This document shows, piece by piece, positions 25,240 to 37,602 of a DNA stretch of 64,000 bases. This DNA comes from Stercorarius parasiticus (Eukaryota; Chordata; Aves; Charadriiformes; Stercorariidae), in assembly GCA_013396915.1 (NCBI GenBank), contig VWZL01000166.1:372001-436000 (forward strand), in the 5' to 3' direction. Position 1 is the first letter of the stretch, and each line of letters opens with the position of its first letter. A model generated the notes under the pieces. That model made no database searches. It saw only the letters and a list, made by a program, of their open reading frames with translations, and was not told the DNA's origin. The translations under genes and the position numbers were made by a program.

Positions 25240-25600
25240 AGCATCAATCCCTCACTGGCAAACTAAAAGCAAAATGAAGAGCTTCATTTCTAGATAATTA
25301 TCTTCTTCTCAGCCATGTTTATTCTATGGCCCTCCAATGTAATAGCTGCAATTGCATTATTTTGCCAAAGCATGGTAACAGTTTTAATCCAGACCATAAA
25401 TGAACATATACTAAGACATCAGACCTAAATCAGCCCCGTCTGCTATTATATGCACAATCTGAGCCCATATTTGGCTTTTGCACTGGAGCCTCCCTCCCAC
25501 TGAAACAGACATGCCCTCATTCTCGTATCTGAGTCAAGGGAGAAATTTAATAATGCCCTCTTCAGCTCACAGAGTTTTCATCGTTTTTTCCTATTCTTCC
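25240..25600. promoter_or_regulatory. Candidate conserved noncoding element
   Basis: A segment of even complexity with low simple-repeat content and homeodomain-like AATTGCATTA near 25350-25359. It lacks both a repeat signature and coding frames (the 61-codon frame at 25478-25663 shows no domain). The call rests on texture and motifs only, because no alignment could be made. Confidence 0.2.
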
Positions 25601-26238
25601 AAAAATCACAGACCCATAGTCATTTACAAGGGCAGGTGTCTGTTTATGCAGGCCAGATGCTAGATTTATTTTTTCCCCTCAAACCAAGGCATCCAAGTGC
25701 CAGCTAAATATAAGAACCATTTGGCAGCTTCATCCAATAATCCACATCAGGTCAGACGGAGTTTAACCTCAGGTATGCTAGGATAGCGTTTTTGAAACAA
25801 CTATATGCAACACCGCAGGGCATTGTGCTGTAGAGAATACAGATTAAACCAGCTGAAAGCTAATTTGGCACATTATATTGAGATGCTACTCATACCTGCA
25901 GGAACTCTTACTTGATGAGTATATTCTCCATTTACCATTATACTTCTCCTTCAACTAACCTGGCCACTTTTGGTTAAATCTGAGAGTTTTTCATTGTAAA
26001 GTGCCATTTCAGGTACTAATGTGGGAAGGGAATAATGCATCAGTTTCAGCAAAGCACTCAAGGTACTAATCAAGCTGAAGCATTTCAATTAATTTTCAAA
26101 GTCAACTTTTTTATTTCAAAAGAAGTTTCTTTTCACAATTTGTAGCTCAAAGAATATAAAAACCAAAGCTGCAACACTGTTTTTTAGTTGACATGACTCC
26201 TGTTTTCAGTGTTTTCATTCTAGGGGAATTTTTAAGCC
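25601..26238. other. Noncoding unique DNA
   Basis: AT-rich sequence without recognised genes, RNAs or repeats. Confidence 0.5.
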
Positions 26239-26268
26239 TACACACACACATGCGCACGTGCTGACTCA
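26239..26268. promoter_or_regulatory. Z-DNA-prone alternation overlapping E-box and MARE-like site
   Basis: Bases 26239-26261 alternate pyrimidine and purine without a break (a (CA)n run passing into TGCGCACGTGC), the pattern that favours Z-DNA. The end of the run contains a perfect CACGTG E-box (26255-26260), and it overlaps TGCTGACTCA (26259-26268). That site holds the AP-1 core TGACTCA and most of a MAF recognition element. The motifs are certain; binding is untested. Confidence 0.5.
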
Positions 26269-28165
26269 TGTAAATATTTCATTTGAATTCAGTGTGTTAA
26301 TAATAAATTTTTTAATGTGGAATTTTCAAATTTAACATATTTTGAGTACTCACGAAAATTTATTGAAACTAAATATTGTATTATACTGTGATTTAGTTAC
26401 TTTATACTATGCAAGTTAGCTCAATTTTTGTTATATTGGAATGTCTTACAGTAGCAGTACTGATACACTCTCCTACTCCACTTAAGAATCCGTATGATCA
26501 TAAAAGAAAGCTTTCAAAGGCTGTACACCATTCACAATGACTGTTGTGAATACTTATAAACTCATGTATCTGGTCACCTTTATTTATGTAAGAAAAACTA
26601 CCATTCAAAGAATGTTAATTATTTTAGATAACTTCTTCAACAAATACTTGCAAATACAGGTAAAGTTGCTGTTTATTTTAAGCTTTGGCTTTGACATTTA
26701 TAAAAAAGACATGGACACATGTCCACAGGGACAACATGAAAGGTGGACAGCTGCTGCATCTCAGTAAAGAAAAAGGATGTGAATAGAGTCATACTTCTTG
26801 TTGGGTTTTTAAATTACCAAGTAAATCAGTATTAAGAATCTTTTAAATATGCAGGTGTTATTAAATAAAACTCCACCTAAGGAATCTGTACAATGTGTGT
26901 TTCAACCATTTTCTTCCTATACACTTATATCTAGATTTTTTAAAATAGTCATAACTTTGTTTATGCTGTGCAGTAAAATGTAAAGCACATTTTCTCTTCA
27001 CTGTGGCTTTTTCAACTGCAAATATTATTCTTTGTCATCAGCTTCAAATGACAAATTAAAAACCAGTAATACTGGAGTTCATGTAATTGACTGCCATGTA
27101 TATAAAACCCCTTTTTTTGTTTTAGTCTTCCACAGAAGAATGCTTGTTGGTGTAGAGCAAGTTCTACTTTTAAGTGTGTTTTACGTTCTGGATAACATGG
27201 TCTTAGCCAGTCTGAAAGGGGGAAAGGAAACCTCTTTTCCCTTGTAGAGCTATGGGCCATCTACCAAATCTGCACAATTTCCTTCAATTAGACTGGTTCT
27301 GAGTGTCTGATTGGTAAACATGTATTCCCCAAGAAATGTATCACATGCCAAAAACTGTAGAGGGATTGGTCAACATGGCTTCATTGACAGTATTTAGTAA
27401 CTGTCTTCCAGTTCAACGGGCTCCTGTAGCAACTCTCAGTAGTATAGCTCCTAGCAGAGTATCTGTCTACGTGCCCTTCCTACATCCATCAGCAGAGATG
27501 ATGTGAGTATCTATTACCCTAGTCTTAGATCTCTATAATTAGGTTTTTCCTTTATTCCCTTGTCCCTGCTCTTGTATATATTCTTTTTTCACCCTGGACA
27601 CTACAAAGAATTTGGTGTTTACCTAGCTCTTTCTACCACAAACAGTCCTTTGAAATCAATTCTGTAATCACACAAGTTGCATCTTTTTTTAAGATCACAG
27701 GCTTCAGTTAAATGTTTAAAGGCAAGTACGGTATGTTACTGTGCACGCCAGAGCACATCACAAATAGGCTGTGATTTCCACTGAGGCCTGTACATGCTAA
27801 TGCTATATAATCATAGGCTCTGTCTAGAAAATCAGTTTTTAGACATAATGTAAGCTGTAATTATCACAGGTATGCTCATGACCAAGCACTTCAAGGCATC
27901 TAGAAATGTAAGTTAAAACGCAGCTAAAAGAAGACGAATGACAGACAGGCAAGAGAGTTCAGTACAGGTTGAGAGGAAATCGGAATTCTCAAGCATGCTT
28001 CCACTAATGCAGAAATAACTAGAAGGATTTGGGAATACTATTTCCTGTGCTATAAAGAAGAAGAAAAAAAAAATTCCACCCTAATTAACAGGGGACATGG
28101 CTTATTAAAAACTAGTTTTTGCAAACTTCTTAAAATCACAACCTGCAGGAAAAATCACTTAGGGG
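26269..28165. other. Noncoding unique DNA
   Basis: AT-rich sequence. Short overlapping open frames on both strands at 27012-27260 have no domain features. Nothing else was recognised. Confidence 0.5.
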
Positions 28166-28345
28166 ATTCAGAAGTGAAATTCGTTCCCTGCGCTCTGGCT
28201 GCTTGGTACACGGCTGGCCTCTGGGATGGGCCTTTTTGACACTCCACTTGTCAGTGGGTGGGGAGGGCAGGGAAATGTGGCAGCTCGGCTACCCCATGCA
28301 GCTGGCAGCCAGGACAAAACTACTGGAAAGGCGGCAAAGCAGGCT
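28166..28345. promoter_or_regulatory. GC-rich islet with G-quadruplex motif
   Basis: About 180 bases distinctly richer in G and C than everything around them, with few CpGs. It contains GGGTGGGGAGGGCAGGG at 28256-28272, a complete G-quadruplex motif with loops of one, one and two bases. No repeat family or coding frame is recognised. It may be an isolated regulatory element or an unrecognised old repeat. Confidence 0.45.
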
Positions 28346-31300
28346 TCCCTGTTCCATTTAAGAGTTTCCCTTCATTGGAAAATTACTTAATACTAGTAAT
28401 TGCCACATCCCAAATCAGCAAACATGTTTAGTGAAATTTGGACCCCATAAAAAGCAAGGAAATTCTGCAGGGACTCCACATCTCTTGCCCATACAACTGT
28501 GGCGTTTACAAAGCTTATGTCACAGCTACTCCTGAGTAGCTGGAAAAACTCCTGGCTACCTGTTAAAATAAACCAGATCATTACTTTCCATGCATTGCGT
28601 GGTTTTCAGTTTTCAGGAAAGATTGTCGGTATCAAAGGTTATTTCAAATGGATGGGAGAACACCTCTTTAAGACATATGAAAAAACTATATACATAAATC
28701 CTATGAAAACAGCTACTGAGAGGATACTGCTATTTGGCTGATTTCCTATTTGTTATACTAGGCATTTTCATGATGGCATTACCATCATCATTTGGAGACA
28801 TTTAGCCTGTTTTCTGTGATGTTTTGAAAGACATTCAATTCCCAAGAGTAGGATGATTAAATGATGCAAACTGATGCAAAACATTGCATTCCGGCATATT
28901 TCATAGATCTAAATTGAAGCTCTATCTACAAGCTTGACTCCCTGATACCTGAGCACCACTCTGATAAACAACATTTACTTCGACTGTCTGGCTCTACTAT
29001 ATTACCTCCTCTTGTTCGGCTAATTAGACATAAATCTATTAAAACAAACCTATTCCTTTACATAGTTAGTCATGTTTAAAGGAAGGAGATGATTTGTTGA
29101 AGATTAATATACATTTTTTCTTTCCATTTTAACAGTTTTTTTCAGATGATGTAAACCTTTCTCTTACTGCAATATACAGCTGTGTCAAAAGAAGATATAT
29201 TCTTGAAAGCTTCCTTTTAATTTCGAAGTGGAAAATAGAAAGATAGGGAGATTAAGATCCTAATTCTCAGTGTAATATTTGAAGTTATTCCTATTAGGTT
29301 GCACTGGGCATCCTGATTGTCTGTTTTTGTCTTCTAATAAAGTCGATAGAAGGATGGAGAAATCATGTGTTATTCCATATCTGTACTGGAAATCAAAGAA
29401 CAGCAGATTTTTCCCTTCTTTTGTTTCAGTATCCACAACCACAGTCTCTCTTATTTTGAGGCCCACCTTCACAGTGCCTAGTGCTGACCTGATTAAAGGG
29501 AGCTATATTTTTTGTTTGCTTTGATCTGTTCATCTTATCTCTGACTCGATCAAATATTTTCAGCGATATCCTCCTCCTTCCTGAACATTCTGGTGATCGC
29601 AGACCTTATTTCCTGCCAGAAAGCATACAAACTCTTTTCCTTTGCTGGCCTATTTGCGCTATAAACAATAGGATTTACTGTGGCAGGCTGGGCATATCTG
29701 TGGTAACCAGATGGCTTTGCCTTAACTGAAGAAATAGATAACAGCCCTCCAACCAGCTGCTGCAGTACATGTAGCACCTGTCCTAAAATCCCGTAGGTTC
29801 AGGAAACAGTGGCAGGTACACAGGTATATATTCTATAAACATCCTAATTGTACATTCAGTGGATGTATGCCTGCGTGTGTTAATGTCCATCTATCAATGA
29901 GCTGTTCCAGGGCTTGCTTCCAAATTTCATCCCTACTCAGGCATCACTAAGGGCCTGGGCTATTTCCCTGCAACACTGCACGCAGGTACCAGGAGCGCTC
30001 GTGTGCTGCCACATTACGTGATGCACAGCAGACTCAGCGTGGATGCTGACTGAACAGCTAAAATCAGCACTTCTGCTTTTCCCTCAGTGGTAAGATGATT
30101 TGAGTTACAATAGTTTTTGGAGGTTTTTTAATTTTGTTTGTTTGCTTTTTTATTTTTTCAAATTTATTTAAACCTAAGTTCTGAATAGTTTTCCATCTTT
30201 TTTTGTCTGCTTCCAGTATCTAGACATTAGAGTGGCATATATCTAGGTCACATGCAGGACACAACAAAGGGCCTTCCTCATGAACATTACTAGCATCTCT
30301 TAGGGGATATGTAGATTCTCATGGGACACAAATAATTTGCTGGTGATGAAAAGCTGGAAGGAATCCAGACAAATATGTACAGTTTTTCGTGGCCTGATCT
30401 TTATTATACAGAGTGAACGGTAGAGTGTAATTACATGTCACTGTACACATCAAGTCTAAGGGATTTCAGTGGCACAGAAATTATTAATAATATTTTCATA
30501 TTGTTGGAGAATTTTTCCGTATTTTACACACGTTAACAAAACCAAGTCTCTTCAACTCCATTTGAAATAAATAGTTACTATATGCAGCTTAAAGATGAGA
30601 AACTGGGACATGTAAGTCACACTTTCCTATTCTCAGTCATAAAATAACAATCCTATTTTTCCCTCAGTCTTGCACTTTGAACAAGACATCTGGTTAAAAG
30701 CTAAGTAATTAGAGGAAGGGATTTTGTTTTATTGTCTTATTTTTTATGGGTCGATGGGAAGATGACTTTGCCAAAACAAGTCAGGGAAACCAAAAAGCAC
30801 AAATATTAATTATTCTTCCCATTAACATTAGGAAAAGCTTGTGAGGTACTAATATCTACCAGTTAACTAACTATAATTTAGTGTTGAATCAAATCTGCAA
30901 TAGTCCTGCTATCCAGAACATCTTTCCAGCCAACACATAGCCAACAAACTCTACAATTCCCAGCAGCAGATGTTTAATAAAAGATCAGATGATCTCTGTT
31001 CTGCCAGGTTCTGGGATGTCAGGCTCTTCAACCTCTGGCCCCAAAGGTATTGCTGCAACAATTTTAATTACTGATAATTTACTGGAGCTCAAGTGAAACA
31101 TAGCCACTTGGACTGTTGGTTCAATAAAAATAAAAGACAACCTCATTTACAAAACCAATGTAACGGAGAATTTCTCCTTAGGAGAAATCCCCCTGCCTAA
31201 ACTCCATGATTCCAGATCTCCATCTGAGGGAATTCTACATGCTTTTTCCTGACGGGATGACTGACCTGGACATTCCAGGTAGCAAAGATTTCAGGTCACC

Positions 31301-32990
31301 TTTCTTTGTTGGGGATTACCACATCCATTTTTAGTAATTAATCCTGAAAATGTTGCATGTATTAGCATTTCATTCTTAGCCTGTGGAATAACCTTCTATC
31401 ATTTACTGAGCTGTTTGAAAAGCTTATAGTAGAGTTGGGTGGAGTATTTGTACAGGTATTTGTAAAATTTGGGGTAGCCAAAATTATTAGTGATTTTAGG
31501 CCAAATTGAACAAATAGTTTTATCATCATAAATGGAAAAATACCTCCTAAGCTCCACAACATTCCAGTTTTTGACTGATTCAACATTTATAGAAACTTAT
31601 TCTGCATATCTTTGCAAAGATTACTTTACATTTCTAACCTGAAGCGGACATGGAACTTATGTCTTAAATCTCTATGAGTCATGGTATTTTGAGGGGTGGG
31701 AGAGGAAGGAGGGAGAGGAATGAAAGGTTGATTTTTTTTTTTTTAGTCTTGCAATTTAAATTACCCAAAATTGGGATAAATCAACCCCATTCCTCCTTGA
31801 AGAAATACTTTATTTTTTTTTAAATGCAACAACTACAGCAGGACGGTTCCTAAGAACTTCATACGTGCATACTCTGTAGAAGACTCATTTGTCTCCTAAG
31901 ATAAGCCTCCTAAGATATACTGGGGCAGAGTTTTGAGGTTATTTTCTAACGCAGGCAAAGACAGATTTTAAATCTGTTTTCTACATCCCACTTGAATATT
32001 CAAATCACTGGGCAACGGACATGAAGAGAACACAATCTCCTTCTACCCTATTTTGTGAAGAGCATCCATTCTCACACCACGACAGTATGGTTCAGCTGAA
32101 CGAAAAATAACAGTAATCAGTTAGTCATATAGTTGTGAGTGTTTGCTTTTCAGTGGGGATGATAGACCTGATTTTGATTTTTCTGTAAGTTCACGCAAGT
32201 CTCAGATTTCCAGGTAAATTTTTCCCATTGAACTGTTCCAGATGAACATGCATCTGGGGAATGTTCAGTCCCTGTACCCCTGTTTCATGTCTTAAAAAGG
32301 GAAGCATGATGTGGATGGTAAACAGAAGGTGGGGGGCAACAAAACAACACATATTCTTGTTGAAATTTTAGTGCTGGGAAGTGCCATCAGGCAAAAAAGA
32401 AATAAAAAATTACCGTAAACAAAAGGATACTTAGAGTTGCTTTATTATTTACACTAACCTCTATGGCATTTGATGCACAGAGGTTTCAAAGTGCAAAGAA
32501 AGATAAATATCAGCATGGACTAATATCAGCATGTTGTGGTCCCCTGTTAGGCTCACTCAATGCTTAGGATGAAAATGAACAGAAGATGCCCAATATTCTC
32601 CCACATGCAATTAAATCATGTCTTTGTGAAAGCTATTACAATAATGTACATAAGTAATTTATATAAGGATGGATTTAATTAGATTTCAGCATCTTTTAAT
32701 AAAGTCTAGAAACTAGGAGGATGGGGTAAAAGCCAGTACGGTGTAACCACAAGCTAATCCCCTGTGAAGCACACAGTTTTAGGAGCACTCTCCAATTACT
32801 GCACAAACTTAATTAAGTTCCTACCAAAACTATTCTCTCTAGCTTGATACTCCATTTTCAAATATGTTATGCTGTATTCCTTAAAGAATTATAGGAATTA
32901 TGAATAAATTCTCTGTACAGAAGCATTTAGACAACAGCTGCATTTTGCCATTCCTAAATGCCCAGAAAATACATAAAAGAGATAAAATAG
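28346..32990. other. Noncoding unique DNA with low-complexity patches
   Basis: AT-rich sequence. T-rich patches lie near 30121-30165 and 31731-31744, and a G/A-rich run near 31691-31730. The minus frame at 29550-29777 carries a chance NPIVY string. No gene or interspersed repeat is recognised. Confidence 0.5.
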
Positions 32991-33030
32991 ATTTTATTTA
33001 CTCGTTTATTTATTATTTATTTGTTTATTT
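32991..33030 (+). repeat. Degenerate (TTTA)n simple repeat
   Basis: Tetranucleotide TTTA/TTTG-type repeat with interruptions, ending about 70 bases before the tail of the next CR1. Confidence 0.7.
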
Positions 33031-33102
33031 AAACCATGTATTAATGAAACAGCATTTGCTTGATCAATCACATTGCAGTCAGATCTTCTAGGTGCACTAT
33101 AA

Positions 33103-33152
33103 AGAATAGAATAGAATAGAATAGAGCAGAACAGAACAGAACAGAACAGAAT
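33103..33152 (-). repeat. Pentanucleotide microsatellite at a CR1 3' tail
   Basis: Ten pentamers in exact register on the plus strand: AGAAT x4, AGAGC, AGAAC x4, AGAAT. On the element's own strand these read as ATTCT/GTTCT units. They take the place of the usual CR1 terminal octamer ATTCTATG, so the array most likely grew by slippage from the tail. Confidence 0.9.
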
Positions 33153-33349
33153 AGTTCAGCTGGAAGGGACCTACAACGACCATCGAGTCCAACTGCCTGA
33201 CCATTTCAGGGCTGACCAAAAGTTAAAGCATGGCATTAAGGGCATTGACAAAATGCCTCTTAAACGCTGACAGGCTTGGGGCACCGACCACCTCTCCTCA
33301 CCTGTTCCAGGCTTTGACCACCCTCTCAGTAAAGAAGTGGTTCCTCATG

Positions 33350-33963
33350 TCAAGCCCGAACCTCCCCTGACGGATGCAACTGTGAGCCATTCCCATGCGT
33401 CCTGGCACTGGATCCCAGGGAGAAGAGATCAGCACCTTCCTCTCCCCTTCCCCGCCTCAGGAAGCTGTAGGGAGCAGTGAGGTTCCCCCTCAGCCTCCTT
33501 CTCTCCAAACTAGACAAGCCCCGAGTCCTTAGTTGCTCCTCAGAGGACATGCCTTCCAGCCCCTTCACCAGTTTTTTTGCCCATCTCAGGATGCTATCAA
33601 GTACCTTAACATGCTTTTTAAATGGTGGGGCCCAGAACTGCACACAATACTCAAGGTGAGGCCACAGCAGCACTAAATAAAGCAGGATAATCACTGCTTT
33701 GGACCGGGTGGTTATGCTGTGTTTGATGCACCCCAGGATGCGGTTTGCCCTCTTGGCTGCCAGGGCACACTGCTGACTCCTGTTGAGCCTCCTGTCAACC
33801 AGCACCCCCAGACCCCTTTTGCAGGGCTGCTCTCCAGCCACTCCTCTCCCAAGTCAGACTTGTGTCTGGCATCACTCCGTCCCAGGTGCAGAATCTGGCA
33901 TTTTGACTTCTTCAGTGCCATGCCATTGATGATTGCCCAATGCTCCAATCTATCCCTCTGCAA
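33350..33963 (-). pseudogene. CR1 ORF2 C-terminal fragment, two frameshifts
   Basis: The frame at 33712-33963 carries the segment that follows the RT core and ends in the GEEWLESSPA junction. The frame at 33350-33841 carries the [11 protein letters not shown] block and the following basic region. The frames overlap, showing one frameshift near 33800-33840. A second frameshift near 33360 moves the GRFGLDMRNHF-like segment into another frame. The catalytic FADD box lies beyond the truncation. It is non-functional. Confidence 0.9.
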
Positions 33964-33965
33964 GA

Positions 33966-36900
33966 ACCAATAAAGTATTTTCCTCTTTTATTAGGGTCCT
34001 ATCTACTGAACTTTCGTAGGTAAAATCTTAATAATTTTAGCTAGAAGTCTGAAAGCACTACTTTGTCATTTGTATGGGGACAACTTTGTTTAGGGCATCA
34101 TATTATTACAAGGACATGTAATAATATTACATATTATTACAAGAAACTACTTTTTTTATTTTTTCTCTCACCAGATACATTTCAGAAAATGAGGACTTGT
34201 AGAAGGACTTTATTCCCGGAATATTCAGATAAAACCTATTCTTAAAACATCTAGCATCTGCAAACATTAAACAACCTTTGTTATTTACCTTGTTCAAACA
34301 GGAATTTCTAAACCACACATTGCATAACCAACTGTCAGTTAGTAGACAAAGGTCAATTCAGAGGAAGGGAAACATTCCTCTTCTAAAATATTATTAATCC
34401 AGCTCCTCTTAGAAGGTCTTAATTGTTGAAGAAATCACTGTAGTCTAGCTGCTGTTGTGCCGTTTGACCAGGAAATAAGGGAGTTTAATGATCATGCAAG
34501 ACTTTGCAGAAAAAGAATCGCAGCCGACACCTACTGTCCTTTTTATTCCACAGCACTTTGCTATGTACTCATCTTCATGGAAGAAACACCACATCATAAT
34601 CACATTTCAGGCACAAATAATAACTAGGCCAATAATACATCTCAAAAAAAATGAAAAGGACCTCTTTCATTTAGGTCTGAAAATCAAAAATGAGTCATTC
34701 AATTCACCTCAAAATACTTAAATAAGTAATACTCTGGGAAAAGTTACTATCAGCAATTTTTGTGCGCAAAGAAGCCAGTTGTGTTAAATTAGTCCACAAT
34801 TTAGCCTGTTTTTTAAGTATTGCATGATCCTTTCTGACACAAAACTTTACCTAAGTTCATCTTGAGTTCTACAGTAAAAAATATTTTTGAGAAAGATACT
34901 TTTTATGTTCAATAAGGAAACCGTTACAAGTGACAATTTTTTGAAACCTATGAAGACCAAACAAAATGGGAAAATGTAATAGAAAATGCAACAAATATTT
35001 TGTGTTTTAAGAATAGTGAAAGTAGGCATAGAAATTGCGTCTGCATGATAGCTAAACTGCTACGCATTCAAGTTCATTCTAATCAATGAAAATAGCTAAG
35101 CCTAGCTATGATGTTGACTGCTGCTTTTAGGGACATTAACGGTATTCAGTCATTTTAAAAGACTTTAACACTGTTTGCAGTTAATGTCTGACAATCTAAT
35201 ATCTCATTTAAGATGTCTTATCTAAAAGTACTGGAACAGACATTTAGTTTATGAAATGTTACTGTAATTTGTGCCACATTTCTTATAAAAATCTTTAGAA
35301 TCCTACATCCTTCTCCATGCTTCCCAGGTAATGAGGACAGAAGTTATTCCCTTTATTTGTTGGGGCAGGAATTCTCACCCACCACAATTTATTTTTATCA
35401 GTCTACTTTAACAGCAGACACCAGTGATATTAATGAAATGAGAATTATTTTGTGGACAATGCCCATCTGAAGGCAAATGATATATAAAGTTTTCCTCATA
35501 AGCACACATGCACTGGCCTTAAAGCTTCTCAGCAGAAGGTTTATTGACAACTAAATCACTGCTAAGTTTGGGTGACATTCACTAAGGAATAGTAAGCTAC
35601 TTCCTAATAAGATGTGATTATTGCAAAGAAAAATCCTATTACAATGAAATACTGTTAGTCCACACCAAATCTTCATTTTAAAGCCATCTAAATGCTATGT
35701 TTAATATCAAGATTCTTTTCAGTAATCATCAAATTGCAATCTGTTCGAATCCTGACTTCTGCCTAAATGGTTGATACTGTGCTATTGGCTGTGAAAGACA
35801 GAGCTCCGATACAGCAGAGCACATAAATCACTAGGGCATCTTCTAATTTTCATCGGTATCATTAGGAAATATACTTTTAATTTAATATGGTTTTCATTTC
35901 CACAGTTCATGCACCTGTCAAACAGTACTCTATGGTCAAGTTCTACTTCAGGTTCTACTGAAACACAGGCCTATAGAAATGAAAATAACATTTTCATTTC
36001 TCTCCTTTTAGCTACACAAACCTTCCTTGGTAATACCAATGCAAAGCTAAGGACTAACAAGTCAGTAAACGTGGTCTCAGCAGAAACCCTTTCGGTATGT
36101 CAGCCTGATTTGAACCATCTGCTTTCTTCTCTCTCTACACCTTCACGCATGCTTAAGGAATGAACCTACCTGCCAGCTACGTTTCAAGAATATCCTTTCA
36201 TGACAACACAGATTCTCTTTTAGGTATTCCAAACCTAGCTTGCGCAAAATGATCCAGCACTCAACGATTTTATGCAGAAAAGTCAAAAGATAAGCAGAAT
36301 TAGTCCTCTAGTAAGAACCTTGTTTCCCTGAGCATGGTTGATGTCCACTTTCCCCACAAATGCACAGACTGGTACTTTATAAGTTTATATATCTACAGAC
36401 ATTCCTAGATATCGTCATGCCATGATCACACTTGACACCTGCACTTAGAAAGCTAGCAAGTGGTTAATCTGCTCATTATCACTGACATGAGAAATGCATC
36501 TCATTTGGAATTACGTCTCCACAAAAAGCAACCTAAACAACAAACACAACTTATCAGCAGTCTTTCTAATTCTTGATTAAACGTTTCTGCAAGCTAACAA
36601 AGTGAATGCAGATGCAGAAGTTTCAACTTAATGCGTGAGATGCGTCAAGGTCTTCTTTCAAATTTCCTGCTTCTGGCAATTGTTTGATACATTCATGCTT
36701 TTCATGGTAAGGAGAAAAAGAAGTATAAGAGACATCTTACAATCCACCTGCTAAACAGATTTACTCAGAAGAATAAATAATTTGTTAAACTTTAACTATA
36801 CATATATAAAAAATAAAGTTGCCAAAGCCACTGAATCTTTTGCCTTAAGAGTTTGTTTGTTTAATCCTTATGGGCTTCTGAGAGAATTTTTAAGAACAAT

Positions 36901-37165
36901 GACGTTGTCAAAAAAAGGTTCAATATCAATGTCACAATTAACACCCACTTTCTGTGTTTCTTTGCACCTTTAAAATTCAATTTGCCTTCAAATATGAATT
37001 GCGATAGCAGCTGCAATTTGGCAAATCTCAATTACATTTTATTTGATGATAACAGAATAAGAAACACTGGCTATCAGAAGTCTGAAGTATTTTCTTCTTA
37101 TCTGTCAGCAGCATGGGGACACAAGAACTAATAATCAGATGTGCATTTTGCTGGACTTTCTACAG
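33966..37165. other. Noncoding unique DNA with a triple-arm inverted repeat
   Basis: AT-rich sequence. At 34099-34143 CATATTATTACAAG occurs twice, 31 bp apart. The segment between them (34117-34127, TGTAATAATAT) is the exact reverse complement of the 11-base core of both. No gene or transposon is recognised elsewhere in the stretch. Confidence 0.5.
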
Positions 37166-37207
37166 AAAAAAAAAAAAAAAACAAAACCAAAAAAAGAAAA
37201 AGAAATA
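37166..37207 (+). repeat. A-rich low-complexity tract
   Basis: Sixteen A in a row (37166-37181), then A-rich sequence with scattered C and G. No retroelement body is recognisable immediately upstream, so it is not called a poly(A) tail. Confidence 0.75.
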
Positions 37208-37499
37208 GCTACTGCATGAATTGAACCACATGAGATACAGGTGAGGTCACTTTCAAGCTAAGACAATCTTAACCTTTCATTCCTCTTACCTGATGATGAC
37301 CTACTACATGAATTTGGAGAGTTATCATAACACCACCAGACTCAGCATTATTAGTTTAAACTTTATAATGAGAAAAGTGCTTCTTGGCTGTTTCATCAGT
37401 CAAATTCACCATGAAAAGAAAGCAGTATCACAATTTTGTCCTCAATTCAGTCTGAAATGGCTAGTTTTCCCTGACTACTTTCCCTAGCAGAAACTGCAC

Positions 37500-37602
37500 T
37501 GACACTGGGATTCAAAACCACCCGGAACAGAACTTTGTGGGAAGCGTCCTTGCCCATGACAGGGGGACTGGAACTATATGATCTTTAAGGTCCCTATGAT
37601 CT
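37500..37602 (+). mobile_element. CR1 3'-end fragment, plus strand, degraded
   Basis: Contains a GGGATTCAAAACCACCCGG-like segment, then TGCCCATGACAGGGGGACTGG and ATGATCTTTAAGGTCCC, the conserved order of a CR1 3' UTR. The terminal octamers are lost or mutated. It is about 100 bp long and too short to assign to a subfamily. Confidence 0.8.

Larger units (their letters stand above)
33103..33965 (-). mobile_element. CR1 LINE, 5'-truncated, minus strand
   Basis: CR1 in minus orientation keeping only the region after the reverse-transcriptase catalytic core plus the 3' UTR. The 3' boundary is the pentamer array. The 5' end falls near 33965, within the frame encoding a DRLEHWA-like segment. It is more diverged than the copy at 4141. 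Confidence 0.93.

Noticed and set aside
29550..29777. Minus-strand frame with NPIVY followed by a basic stretch, resembling the end of a class A GPCR.
   Set aside because: The residues before NPIVY are not a hydrophobic transmembrane segment, there is no upstream receptor sequence, and the match is five residues long.
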